Below, in pieces: positions 1 to 4,716 of a DNA stretch of 32,604 nt (positions are counted from its first letter, which is position 1; every line of letters begins with the position of its first letter). The position numbers and the translations under genes were made by a program. Origin of the DNA: a virus. Below the pieces are notes generated by a model that saw only the letters and a list, made by a program, of their open reading frames with translations, ran no database searches and was not told the DNA's origin. The DNA is taken from positions 1 through 32,604 of the IMG/VR virus record IMGVR_UViG_3300025853_000356; one strand, given 5' to 3'.

Positions 1-605
1 ATGCAGCGAAGTTCACGCTTCTTCCTTCTTAAAGCGAACCGATAAACATGCTTTGGAGGGCATACGACAATTTCTACCTTTTTAGGCGCGAGGTGTTCGA
101 TCAGTTTTGAGCCACTCATGCCCCATCGGTCATAGGCTGTTTTGCTGTGAAGCCATTCCCCATCGACCACTATACGTCTAGTTCCGTGACCTTTTTCTGT
201 GCCCAAATATTCCCAGTTAGAAGCTTGGTAAATGGTCCCAACATGGCCAAAGCGGGGGTCTGCAAAACTGATAACCGCATCCAGGTCGGTGTTTTTTCTG
301 AGCCACCGCAGCGACCATCCGATGAACCTGCTTTCGCTGTTTTTGCCAGCGTTGTCCAAAAGGGCGACCCGACTGAGTTCTAAATCGCAGCCGTAAGCTC
401 TTCCAGTGTTAGGCAAACTTGGCTTCCTAAACAACATCACGCCAACCATTTGATCGTTAAACCACGCCGTAAACCAATGCTTCCCTGGAGGGCATGCGCC
501 TGAATAGTGATTTTCGCGAACAAACTTTCTGAGCTTTGGAACCTCAAAAGCGGAAGCTTTTTCAAAGGTCAGTTCGCGAGCCTGGATCGAGTTGTCCGCA
601 ACCAT
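1..605 (-). CDS. Mom-like DNA adenine modification protein (partial, 3' end off window)
   Basis: An open frame runs from the ATG at 605 to the left edge without a stop (201 codons visible). The product resembles the phage Mu Mom family, GNAT-fold enzymes that convert adenine in phage DNA to a carbamoylmethyl form and so block host restriction. Visible family-like features are HYSG at 33-36, the AWFNDQMVGVMLF strand pair at 47-59, LSRVAL at 78-83, SFADPRFGHVGTIYQASNW at 113-131, and a late KHVYRF at 185-190. Mu Mom is a little over 230 residues, so roughly 20-35 residues are probably missing. The start overlaps the upstream stop as TGATG, indicating translational coupling. The gene looks more AT-rich than its neighbours, hinting at separate acquisition. 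The family call rests on motif recognition; the activity is inferred. Confidence 0.82.
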   Translation of the reverse strand, partial: MVADNSIQARELTFEKASAFEVPKLRKFVRENHYSGACPPGKHWFTAWFNDQMVGVMLFRKPSLPNTGRAYGCDLELSRVALLDNAGKNSESRFIGWSLRWLRKNTDLDAVISFADPRFGHVGTIYQASNWEYLGTEKGHGTRRIVVDGEWLHSKTAYDRWGMSGSKLIEHLAPKKVEIVVCPPKHVYRFALRRKKRELRC

Positions 606-841
606 CAATCCATGCTCCCGAATTGGGTCACGTTATGCTCGTGGTGATCGACATCAGGACCACGACGAACGACCCGAGAACGAAGGCCAAGAGGATCCGG
701 TCGATGAGTCGGTTTGGATCCATTGATCGAGCGCTCCATCTCAGCCAGGAGCCCTAGGGTCTCAGCTACGACCCTGGTCGTGAAGCCATTTCGGTTGAGC
801 TCCCGGAGGAGCACCAGGTTCTTGCGGATCTCAGGGATCAT
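605..841 (-). CDS. hypothetical protein, 78 aa, coupled to the Mom-like gene
   Basis: This small protein has no family I recognise. The first 40 residues form a probable amphipathic helix rich in Leu, Glu and Arg (VLLRELNRNG, VAETLGLLAEMERS). The second half is Arg-, Pro- and His-rich and looks disordered. The start has a strong AGGAGG five bases upstream that overlaps the stop of the preceding gene. Its own stop overlaps the ATG of the Mom-like gene (TGATG), which argues for real translation. In Mu, Mom is encoded with a partner gene, com, a zinc-finger translational activator. This protein has no Cys motif and should not be called Com. A second frame inside its 3' half encodes a hydrophobic peptide, so the region may be dual-coding, or the tail may reflect a frameshift. 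Confidence 0.6.
   Translation of the reverse strand: MIPEIRKNLVLLRELNRNGFTTRVVAETLGLLAEMERSINGSKPTHRPDPLGLRSRVVRRGPDVDHHEHNVTQFGSMD
628..723 (-). CDS. possible nested 31-aa single-span membrane peptide
   Basis: In a different frame inside the 78-aa gene, an ATG at 723 opens a 31-codon frame. It begins MDPNRLIDRILLAFVLGS and continues with a Val- and Leu-rich stretch, then polar residues and TGA. Residues 8-26 would form one transmembrane helix. A weak GGAG lies about ten bases upstream. The frame is short and overlaps a better-supported gene, so it may be fortuitous. Alternatively, a frameshift could join the helical N-terminus of the 78-aa protein to this membrane segment. Confidence 0.3.
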   Translation of the reverse strand: MDPNRLIDRILLAFVLGSFVVVLMSITTSIT

Positions 842-849
842 CGATCCTC

Positions 850-1134
850 CTATTTTGCATTCGCGATGGCCTCGCGGGCCGCGGCAACGGTCAGCGAGTT
901 GTCAGAAAAATAACCAAGGTTTTCCAGCAGCGACACAGCGGCCTTCAGCGTCGCCAACAGATCAGGCGCTGCGGCTATCAGGCGGGCGTTGGCCTCTACG
1001 GTTCTTGGGTGCCAGTCAAGATGCGACTGTCTCATTACCTGCGGATCACAGGTGCAAATGTCGGGGACCGAATCGTTTTCAGTCTCCACTTGAGCGCCTA
1101 CGGCAAACCAGGGCCCTGGTGTGTGCTTGCTCAT
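850..1134 (-). CDS. MSKHTPGPW-type conserved phage protein, 94 aa
   Basis: The protein begins MSKHTPGPWFAVG and contains EANARLIAAAPDLLATLKAA. This pairing of an N-terminal HTPGPW motif with an ANARLIAAAPdLL helix is common in small proteins of proteobacterial phages and prophages. No biochemical function is known to me. The start at 1134 overlaps the TGA of the preceding gene (ATGA), and a longer in-frame extension to 1257 is unlikely because it would overlap most of that gene. A Cys pair (CTCD) and HLDWHP lie in the middle. It is part of the early-type operon leading to the Mom-like gene and probably has an accessory role. Confidence 0.8.
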   Translation of the reverse strand: MSKHTPGPWFAVGAQVETENDSVPDICTCDPQVMRQSHLDWHPRTVEANARLIAAAPDLLATLKAAVSLLENLGYFSDNSLTVAAAREAIANAK

Positions 1135-1307
1135 TCCCCACCCTCCCGGATCGCCGCAATGGCCTCCTCCAGATCGAGCATGAACCGAGCCGCCTGGCAG
1201 GCAGCCTCCCGGGTCGGGTAGAGCCCGCTGCGGGAGCGGTCGAAGGTGACGCGCCAAAAGACGTGCTCACCCTTGCGCTCCTCGCAGATGTTGATCGAGT
1301 CATTCAT
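1131..1307 (-). CDS. hypothetical protein, 58 aa
   Basis: A short acidic protein starting MNDSINICEERKG, with a middle VFWRVTFDRSRSGLYPTREA that reads like a small beta-hairpin followed by a helix (ACQAARFMLDLEEAIAAI). No family is recognised. The ATG at 1307 is preferred over an upstream in-frame ATG because it has an excellent AAGGAGGAGAA ribosome binding site. It overlaps the preceding 48-aa gene by 8 bases and the following gene by 4 (ATGA), so it sits inside a tightly coupled operon. The leader just before the ATG closely resembles those of the genes starting at 3353 and 3616. Confidence 0.7.
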   Translation of the reverse strand: MNDSINICEERKGEHVFWRVTFDRSRSGLYPTREAACQAARFMLDLEEAIAAIREGGE

Positions 1308-1446
1308 TGTTCTTCTCCTCCTTCTGCTTGGCCTCAAAGGCCTTGAGCCTTGCCTGGGCATCGGCTGCCCAGGCTGCGTTCTGGTCCCTACGGCGCTGAC
1401 GAGCCTGGTAGCGGCTCGTCGGGTAGGGCGGCTTTCGATAGGTCAT
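1300..1446 (-). CDS. hypothetical basic protein, 48 aa
   Basis: A 48-codon frame from ATG at 1446 to TGA at 1300. The product starts MTYRKPPYPTSRYQARQRRR and continues as a charged Ala-, Lys- and Glu-rich helix ending KEEKNNE. It is strongly basic at the N-terminus and could bind nucleic acid, but that is only composition. The ATG overlaps the stop of the zinc-finger gene (ATGA), and the frame fills what would otherwise be the only gap in this operon. Its end contains the ribosome binding site of the next gene. No family is recognised. Confidence 0.62.
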   Translation of the reverse strand: MTYRKPPYPTSRYQARQRRRDQNAAWAADAQARLKAFEAKQKEEKNNE

Positions 1447-2021
1447 GCTGCCTCCTGCTGGTCGAGGTAAGCGGCCTTGGTGGGCCGCTTCCAGAAGCCA
1501 AAGAACTCATCGTCGCGCGATGCGGTGAGGCCGGCAACGAAGGTAACGCGATCGCCCTTCTCGGCGCGGTAGATCGCGGAGGGCAGGTTGCCCCAGAGGC
1601 GGAAGCCGCGGTCGTCCTCGACCAGGGCCTTGCGCTGAGATCCGTAGGGACCTTCTTCCTCTCGCGTGGAGATGACGGTGCCGGTCACCTCGACGCGCCC
1701 CGTGGGCACGGGCGCCTTGGGGGGCTTGACGGCCTCGCGGGAAGCGCGGGCGAGGCTGTAGAGGTAGAGGGTGTAGTTGCCGCGGTTCGCGGCCTCGATG
1801 GCGCGAACCTCGCGCTCAGCGCGAACAACGGCGAGCTTGGCCTCGCGCTTGGCCTGGGCCTTGGCACGCGCCTTGGCGCGCACCTCGGGGCTGGTCTTGC
1901 GCAGCTTGTAGCCCTCGCCGTCGCAGGCGAAGCAAGGACCTTGAGCCGGCTGGCCGTTGTTGTACACCCAGCGATAGACGCCGGTCCCATTGCAGCGGTA
2001 GCAAGAATCTTTGTAAAGCAT
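1443..2021 (-). CDS. DnaJ-type zinc-finger protein with C-terminal OB-like domain, 192 aa
   Basis: The N-terminus carries two CxxCxGxG-type repeats, CYRCNGTG at 7-14 and CFACDGEG at 30-37, the signature of the DnaJ cysteine-rich zinc-binding domain. No J domain (HPD) is present. Residues 45-75 form a basic Ala/Lys/Arg helix. Residues about 105-185 are beta-rich (RVEVTGTVISTREEE, KALVEDDRGFRLWG, KGDRVTFVAGLT) and suggest an OB-like fold, which could bind single-stranded nucleic acid. This is the first gene downstream of a conserved sigma70-like promoter at 2049-2076. An AGAGGAGA ribosome binding site precedes the ATG. The zinc finger is seen directly; the OB fold and any nucleic-acid role are inference. 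Confidence 0.72.
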   Translation of the reverse strand: MLYKDSCYRCNGTGVYRWVYNNGQPAQGPCFACDGEGYKLRKTSPEVRAKARAKAQAKREAKLAVVRAEREVRAIEAANRGNYTLYLYSLARASREAVKPPKAPVPTGRVEVTGTVISTREEEGPYGSQRKALVEDDRGFRLWGNLPSAIYRAEKGDRVTFVAGLTASRDDEFFGFWKRPTKAAYLDQQEAA

Positions 2022-2040
2022 GGCGCATCTCCTCTCTAAG

Positions 2041-2076
2041 ATGTGCCCATTCTACACGTCTCCGTGTCGATGTGTA
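2041..2076 (-). promoter_or_regulatory. sigma70-like promoter P2 for the zinc-finger to Mom-like operon
   Basis: Read on the minus strand, there is a -35 TACACA (2071-2076), a 16-bp spacer, and a -10 TAGAAT (2049-2054) upstream of the gene starting at 2021. The plus-strand block ATGTGCCCAT, nine bases, CTCCGTGTCG (2041-2069) recurs with identical spacing at 3648-3676 in the other early promoter. Conservation of the spacer in two unrelated intergenic regions supports a real regulated promoter. Strength and timing are unknown. Confidence 0.6.
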
Positions 2077-2094
2077 CATCTGGAGACAAGAAAA

Positions 2095-2116
2095 AACTAC
2101 CGTTCGTCGGCGGGCT
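2095..2116 (+). repeat. 22-bp element, copy A (inverted copy B at 3705-3726)
   Basis: The plus-strand sequence containing ACCGTTCGTCGGCGGGCT matches the reverse complement of 3705-3726 at 20 of 22 positions. It lies about 18 bp upstream of the -35 of promoter P2 and overlaps the end of the 69-aa gene. It is a candidate activator or repressor site shared by the two promoters. Confidence 0.55.
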
Positions 2117-2306
2117 CCAGGGCCAGGACGTTGGTCGCCCAGGCCTCGACCTCGTCCAGGCTCTTGCCCGCAGCGTGGCTCCGGACATCGATGATCCCAT
2201 CGGCATCGGTATCCTCAAAGACCGTCCGGAAGGATCCGGACGGCAGCTGATAAATGGCGACGGCCAGGCCGTCCTCCTCGTTCACGAGCGTCGTGATCAG
2301 GTCCAT
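2097..2306 (-). CDS. hypothetical acidic protein, 69 aa
   Basis: A small acidic protein beginning MDLITTLVNEEDGLAVAIY. The segment DTDADGIID is Asp-rich and loop-like (DxDxDGxxD), reminiscent of a calcium-binding loop, but it is too short to call. The C-terminus is a probable helix (SLDEVEAWATNVLALE). A TGGAGG ribosome binding site lies seven bases before the ATG, and the start overlaps the preceding stop by 10 bases. It is the last gene of the first small-gene operon. No family is recognised. Confidence 0.65.
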   Translation of the reverse strand: MDLITTLVNEEDGLAVAIYQLPSGSFRTVFEDTDADGIIDVRSHAAGKSLDEVEAWATNVLALEPADER

Positions 2307-2740
2307 TGGCGGGCCTCCACGCTGACCAGGTCCTCGGCCATCATGCGCCCGGCGACGTGCTTAATCATGTCGCAGATCCAGTAGGCGTCGCTCTCGATCC
2401 ATTCGCCGGTCTCGCAGGACTGGTGCTCCAAGCTGGCGGTCATGCGCCACACCCCCGCGGGGCTGGTGCTGTAGCCCCGGTAGCGAGCCTTCTGGGAGCA
2501 GGCGGCGAGGTAATCCGCCGGGGTGATGCCGTCGTCCAGGAACCCGCCGGCGGGCCCGTGGGTCGGGTAGCGAGCCTCGCAGCTGGCGAGGTTCTCGGCC
2601 CCGAGGATCTTGGCGATCTGGGGCGCGTCGAGCTTCAGGCGGTCACCGCCCTTGATCATGTTCCGGAAGGTGCCGCAGTTGTCCGCGGCCCAGCGTGCGA
2701 TCATGCCGATGGTCTCGGCGTCGGTCAGGTAGCAGCTCAT
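2297..2740 (-). CDS. conserved-looking hypothetical protein, 147 aa
   Basis: The protein starts MSCYLTDAETIGMIARWAAD and has several Cys and Trp residues scattered through it, including NCGTF, ASCEARYP, EHQSCETGEW and YWICDMIKH. The layout suggests a compact alpha/beta domain rather than a zinc finger, because the Cys residues are not paired. I do not recognise a function, although small MSCYL-type proteins occur in early regions of other phages. A GGGAGAG ribosome binding site precedes the ATG. The region between this ATG and the previous stop forms a 7-bp hairpin with the stop codon in its loop. Confidence 0.72.
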   Translation of the reverse strand: MSCYLTDAETIGMIARWAADNCGTFRNMIKGGDRLKLDAPQIAKILGAENLASCEARYPTHGPAGGFLDDGITPADYLAACSQKARYRGYSTSPAGVWRMTASLEHQSCETGEWIESDAYWICDMIKHVAGRMMAEDLVSVEARQWT

Positions 2741-2752
2741 CGTTTCTCTCCC

Positions 2753-2769
2753 GGCGGCCTTAGGCCGCC
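2753..2769 (-). promoter_or_regulatory. GC-rich hairpin with a stop codon in the loop
   Basis: GGCGGCC and GGCCGCC form a perfect 7-bp stem around TTA, which on the minus strand is the TAA stop of the 197-aa gene. The next ribosome binding site follows immediately. The same arrangement occurs at 3367-3384. Confidence 0.5.
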
Positions 2770-3353
2770 TCCGTTTTTGGGGTCCAGTTATCGTGGCGTT
2801 CGCATTGGTGCTTCAGCTCCATCTCCAGGCAGCGGATCTCGTTGGCGATCTTTACGCGCTCCCGGGAGGTCTCGGCAACCATCTCGCCCAGAGTCTCGAT
2901 GCGGTCCCGCACCAGCTGGATCCATTGAGCGAGGACGTGGCGGCTCTCCTCAAAGGTCGCGCACTTGGAGCCAAAGCAGCTGTTGACGTTGAAGCCCCAG
3001 TCCAGGCGGCGGTAGCCGTGCTCAGCGATGCGACCATTGGGGGTGCGGACAGCGCGCCCACAGACCTGGCAGGTGCCGAGCTCGCTGACCGGGGGCTTAG
3101 CAGGGCCACGCGGCGTGGGCTTGACGATCGGGGTGGCCTTGATCTCGGCCCGGCGCTCGACCAGGCGCTCGATCTCGGCGCGCAGCTCGGCAGAAATGTG
3201 GCCGGCTTCCTGGACTGCGTCGAGGCGCTTGGCGCGAATCTCGTACAGGTAGAAGGGGAGCTCAAAAGCTTTCACATCGTCAGTGATGCGGCTGTACTCG
3301 CGGTTGAGAGCGTCAAGGTCTCGGTTCTGAGCGGCTTTGCTGGTGTAGGTCAT
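2760..3353 (-). CDS. zinc-ribbon protein with flanking coiled coils, 197 aa
   Basis: The central segment reads CQVCGRAVRTPNGRIAEHGYR (Cys95, Cys98, His112), followed by Cys126 in NSCFGSK and Cys131. This resembles a zinc-binding motif I know from uncharacterised bacterial and phage proteins (CxxCGR, AxHGY, then a Cys before G). Residues 10-75 and 145-185 are charged heptad-like helices, probably coiled coils, so the protein may dimerise with a zinc ribbon in the middle. The function is unknown. The ATG at 3353 has the leader TGAGGAGAAGCACA, identical to that of the next upstream gene. The C-terminal TEAA and stop form a hairpin. The zinc-binding inference is good; the role is not known. Confidence 0.75.
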   Translation of the reverse strand: MTYTSKAAQNRDLDALNREYSRITDDVKAFELPFYLYEIRAKRLDAVQEAGHISAELRAEIERLVERRAEIKATPIVKPTPRGPAKPPVSELGTCQVCGRAVRTPNGRIAEHGYRRLDWGFNVNSCFGSKCATFEESRHVLAQWIQLVRDRIETLGEMVAETSRERVKIANEIRCLEMELKHQCERHDNWTPKTEAA

Positions 3354-3366
3354 TGTGCTTCTCCTC

Positions 3367-3384
3367 AGGCGGCTTACGCCGCCT
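3367..3384 (-). promoter_or_regulatory. GC-rich hairpin with a stop codon in the loop
   Basis: AGGCGGC and GCCGCCT form a perfect 7-bp stem with a four-base loop that contains the TAA stop (3374-3376, minus strand) of the 80-aa gene. A GAGGAGAA ribosome binding site for the next gene follows directly. It has the same design as the hairpin at 2753-2769. Confidence 0.5.
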
Positions 3385-3616
3385 CCACTTCAATGCCGCG
3401 AGCATTTAATTCCCGGACAATTTCGTCAGTTTCCAAAAACAAAAAATGAATCACGTCATCGTCTTCGTATTCGCTAAAGACCCCAGCTGAAGCCACGGCG
3501 CTCGCCGTATACTTTTTGATGTCTTTAGCGTCGCAGCACACGCGAATGGCAGGGCCATCCCAAAAAGCGTCAGTTGCGTTGTCCATGATGCGCTGGAAAA
3601 AATTTTGCTTTGCCAT
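3374..3616 (-). CDS. hypothetical protein, 80 aa, first gene after promoter P1
   Basis: The protein begins MAKQNFFQRIMDNATDAFWDG and continues with an acidic C-terminal half (SEYEDDDVIHFLFLETDEIV). Two adjacent Cys residues (RVCCDAKD) are present. No family is recognised. The start at 3616 was chosen over an in-frame upstream ATG because of the GAGGAGAA ribosome binding site and because the promoter lies between the two. As the first gene of an early-type operon it may be made early in infection, but that is inferred from promoter placement only. Confidence 0.68.
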   Translation of the reverse strand: MAKQNFFQRIMDNATDAFWDGPAIRVCCDAKDIKKYTASAVASAGVFSEYEDDDVIHFLFLETDEIVRELNARGIEVEAA

Positions 3617-3647
3617 TGTGCTTCTCCTCACCCGGCCCCGTGCCGGT

Positions 3648-3683
3648 ATGTGCCCATCATACTTAGCTCCGTGTCGTTGTCCA
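3648..3683 (-). promoter_or_regulatory. sigma70-like promoter P1 for the first small-gene operon
   Basis: On the minus strand, -35 TGGACA (3678-3683), a 16-bp spacer and -10 TATGAT (3656-3661) lie about 40 bp upstream of the ATG at 3616. The plus-strand block ATGTGCCCAT, nine bases, CTCCGTGTCG (3648-3676) matches promoter P2. The -35 hexamer is embedded in a DnaA-box-like sequence (3677-3685), so DnaA or a phage protein could compete with RNA polymerase. Confidence 0.62.
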
Positions 3684-3748
3684 CACATTTGCAAAGGCAA
3701 TATCAGCCCACCGACGAACGGTCGTTTCTGTGGATAAGCCGTGGACAA
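3677..3748. other. DnaA-box cluster, possible replication origin
   Basis: This is the core of the 240-bp intergenic region 3617-3856, which holds no convincing gene. TGTGGATAA at 3729-3737 is the exact reverse complement of the consensus DnaA box TTATCCACA. TTGTCCACA at 3677-3685 (one mismatch) and CGTGGACAA at 3740-3748 (two mismatches) flank it. An AT-richer stretch (3685-3704) lies between the outer boxes. The cluster suggests an origin or a DnaA-controlled promoter. Confidence 0.4.
3705..3726 (-). repeat. 22-bp element, copy B (inverted relative to 2095-2116)
   Basis: The minus-strand sequence ACCGTTCGTCGGTGGGCT and its flanks match copy A at 20 of 22 positions. It lies about 21 bp upstream of the -35 of promoter P1 and abuts a perfect DnaA box at 3729. 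Confidence 0.55.
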
Positions 3749-3856
3749 GTAAGCATCGCCACGATGTCAACGTGGCAGCCAGCTCGAAGGGGTAGGAAAA
3801 TTACCGGGCGTCGCCGTCGTGGTTTCCGCCCGTTGCCCGGCGGTTGGCGCACCAGC

Positions 3857-4495
3857 TTAGACCCGGTCGGTCAGCCAGATGTGAAGCATCCAGCGCCGCC
3901 CGGAGCTCACCGGCTCAAAGCGATAGCTGTGGGGGAAGGCCGGCCAGATCAGCGCATGGCCAGCCGGGAGGCTCTTCAGGGAGCCGTGCTGGTGGAAGGC
4001 CACCCCGCCGCCCTCGTAGCCCGCGTTCAGGGGCACGCTCACGACCATCTCCGCCGAGCCCTGGTGGCGCCAGGCCTCCGGCGCCCCGGGCACGCTTTGC
4101 GTGATATGGGCGCTGACGACGTGCTTGCACTCCCGCTGGATCAGCGAGAACAGCACGCTCTGGAGCACGCTCTGGCTCAGGAAGAAGATCCGCTCCGCGA
4201 GCTCGGGCACCTCGTCCCGGAGCACGATCGGCGCCCGCGGGTCCTGGCGCGTCATGCCCTGGAGCTCCTCGACGATCATCGAGCACCACTGGCGCCTGAA
4301 CAAGGGGATGCGCCAGACGTTCGGGAAGACCTGCTTGGCCATGCGGAAGACTGGCGTCTTCGGCAGCTGCTCGCGCCCCTGGGCTGCCTGGAAGGCGCTG
4401 ATCAGGGGGATGGTCTCCTCCGACGCCTTGTGCAGGGCCTGGTTCAGGCACCAGGCCGAGGGCATGGAAAGCAGTGGATTCTTGATTGTGTGCAT
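3857..4495 (-). CDS. 2-oxoglutarate/Fe(II) oxygenase-like protein with H-Q-G facial motif, 212 aa
   Basis: The C-terminal half reads like the double-stranded beta-helix core of prolyl-4-hydroxylase-type oxygenases. It has VSVPLNAGYEGGGVAFH at 152-168, LPAGHALIWPAFPHSYRFEP at 176-195 with the distal metal ligand His189, and SGRRW at 198-202 with the expected 2-oxoglutarate-binding Arg. The proximal motif, normally HxD, reads His144-Gln145-Gly146 in WRHQGSAEM, so the carboxylate ligand is missing. Such a gap is known in 2OG halogenases (HxA or HxG), but also in inactive relatives. The start at 4495 is chosen because a longer frame would overlap the opposite-strand regulator gene; no good ribosome binding site is seen. 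The target is unknown. The fold call is fairly firm; activity is open. Confidence 0.72.
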   Translation of the reverse strand: MHTIKNPLLSMPSAWCLNQALHKASEETIPLISAFQAAQGREQLPKTPVFRMAKQVFPNVWRIPLFRRQWCSMIVEELQGMTRQDPRAPIVLRDEVPELAERIFFLSQSVLQSVLFSLIQRECKHVVSAHITQSVPGAPEAWRHQGSAEMVVSVPLNAGYEGGGVAFHQHGSLKSLPAGHALIWPAFPHSYRFEPVSSGRRWMLHIWLTDRV

Positions 4496-4497
4496 GG

Positions 4498-4526
4498 TTG
4501 TGAATCTTTGCACAAAACGGTAGCCT
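4498..4526. promoter_or_regulatory. inverted repeat and weak promoter between divergent genes
   Basis: TTGTG, eight bases, CACAA forms a perfect dyad at 4498-4515, and TGTGAATCTTTGCACA within it resembles a CRP-family site. On the plus strand TTGTGA (4498-4503), 17 bp, TAGCCT (4521-4526) is a weak sigma70 match for the regulator operon. The dyad touches the start of the oxygenase gene, so one protein bound here could affect both directions. Confidence 0.38.
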
Positions 4527-4554
4527 TGGCGAGTCGGAAAACACCGAGGCGCCC

Positions 4555-4716
4555 ATGGAAGCAAAAAAGACCACCCAGCGGAAGTCGCTGGCGGTTGATC
4601 AGGAGACCTACGACCTGCTGCAGGAGCTCTGCATGCAGGAGCGTCGATCGAAGGTCGACCAGCTGCGCATGCTGATCGAGCGCGAGCACGCACGCATCTT
4701 TGGAGAGAGACGATGA
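4555..4716 (+). CDS. ribbon-helix-helix (Arc/CopG-like) regulator, 53 aa
   Basis: A 53-codon plus-strand frame. The product reads RKSLAVDQETYDLL (residues 9-22), then QELCMQERRSKVDQLRMLIE. This is the beta-strand, helix, turn, helix pattern of small ribbon-helix-helix DNA-binding proteins, which act as dimers or tetramers with the strand in the major groove. A GAGG lies five bases before the ATG, and the stop overlaps the next gene as ATGA. It is one of only two plus-strand genes in the window and is divergent from the oxygenase gene. A repressor of its own promoter or of the early promoters is plausible. The fold is inferred from pattern only. Confidence 0.68.
   Translation: MEAKKTTQRKSLAVDQETYDLLQELCMQERRSKVDQLRMLIEREHARIFGERR

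Noticed and set aside
605-841. Assignment of the 78-aa protein as Com, the Mu translational activator of mom
   Set aside because: Com is a small zinc-finger protein. This product lacks the Cys residues, so position alone is not enough.
3827-3846. Terminator hairpin after the oxygenase gene (CCGCC/GGCGG)
   Set aside because: The stem is short, the loop long, and no U-tract follows on the minus strand, so it does not meet the standard for an intrinsic terminator.
3605-4675. 356-codon plus-strand open frame across the oxygenase gene
   Set aside because: It covers the promoter region and the minus-strand oxygenase core, and it has no family-like pattern.
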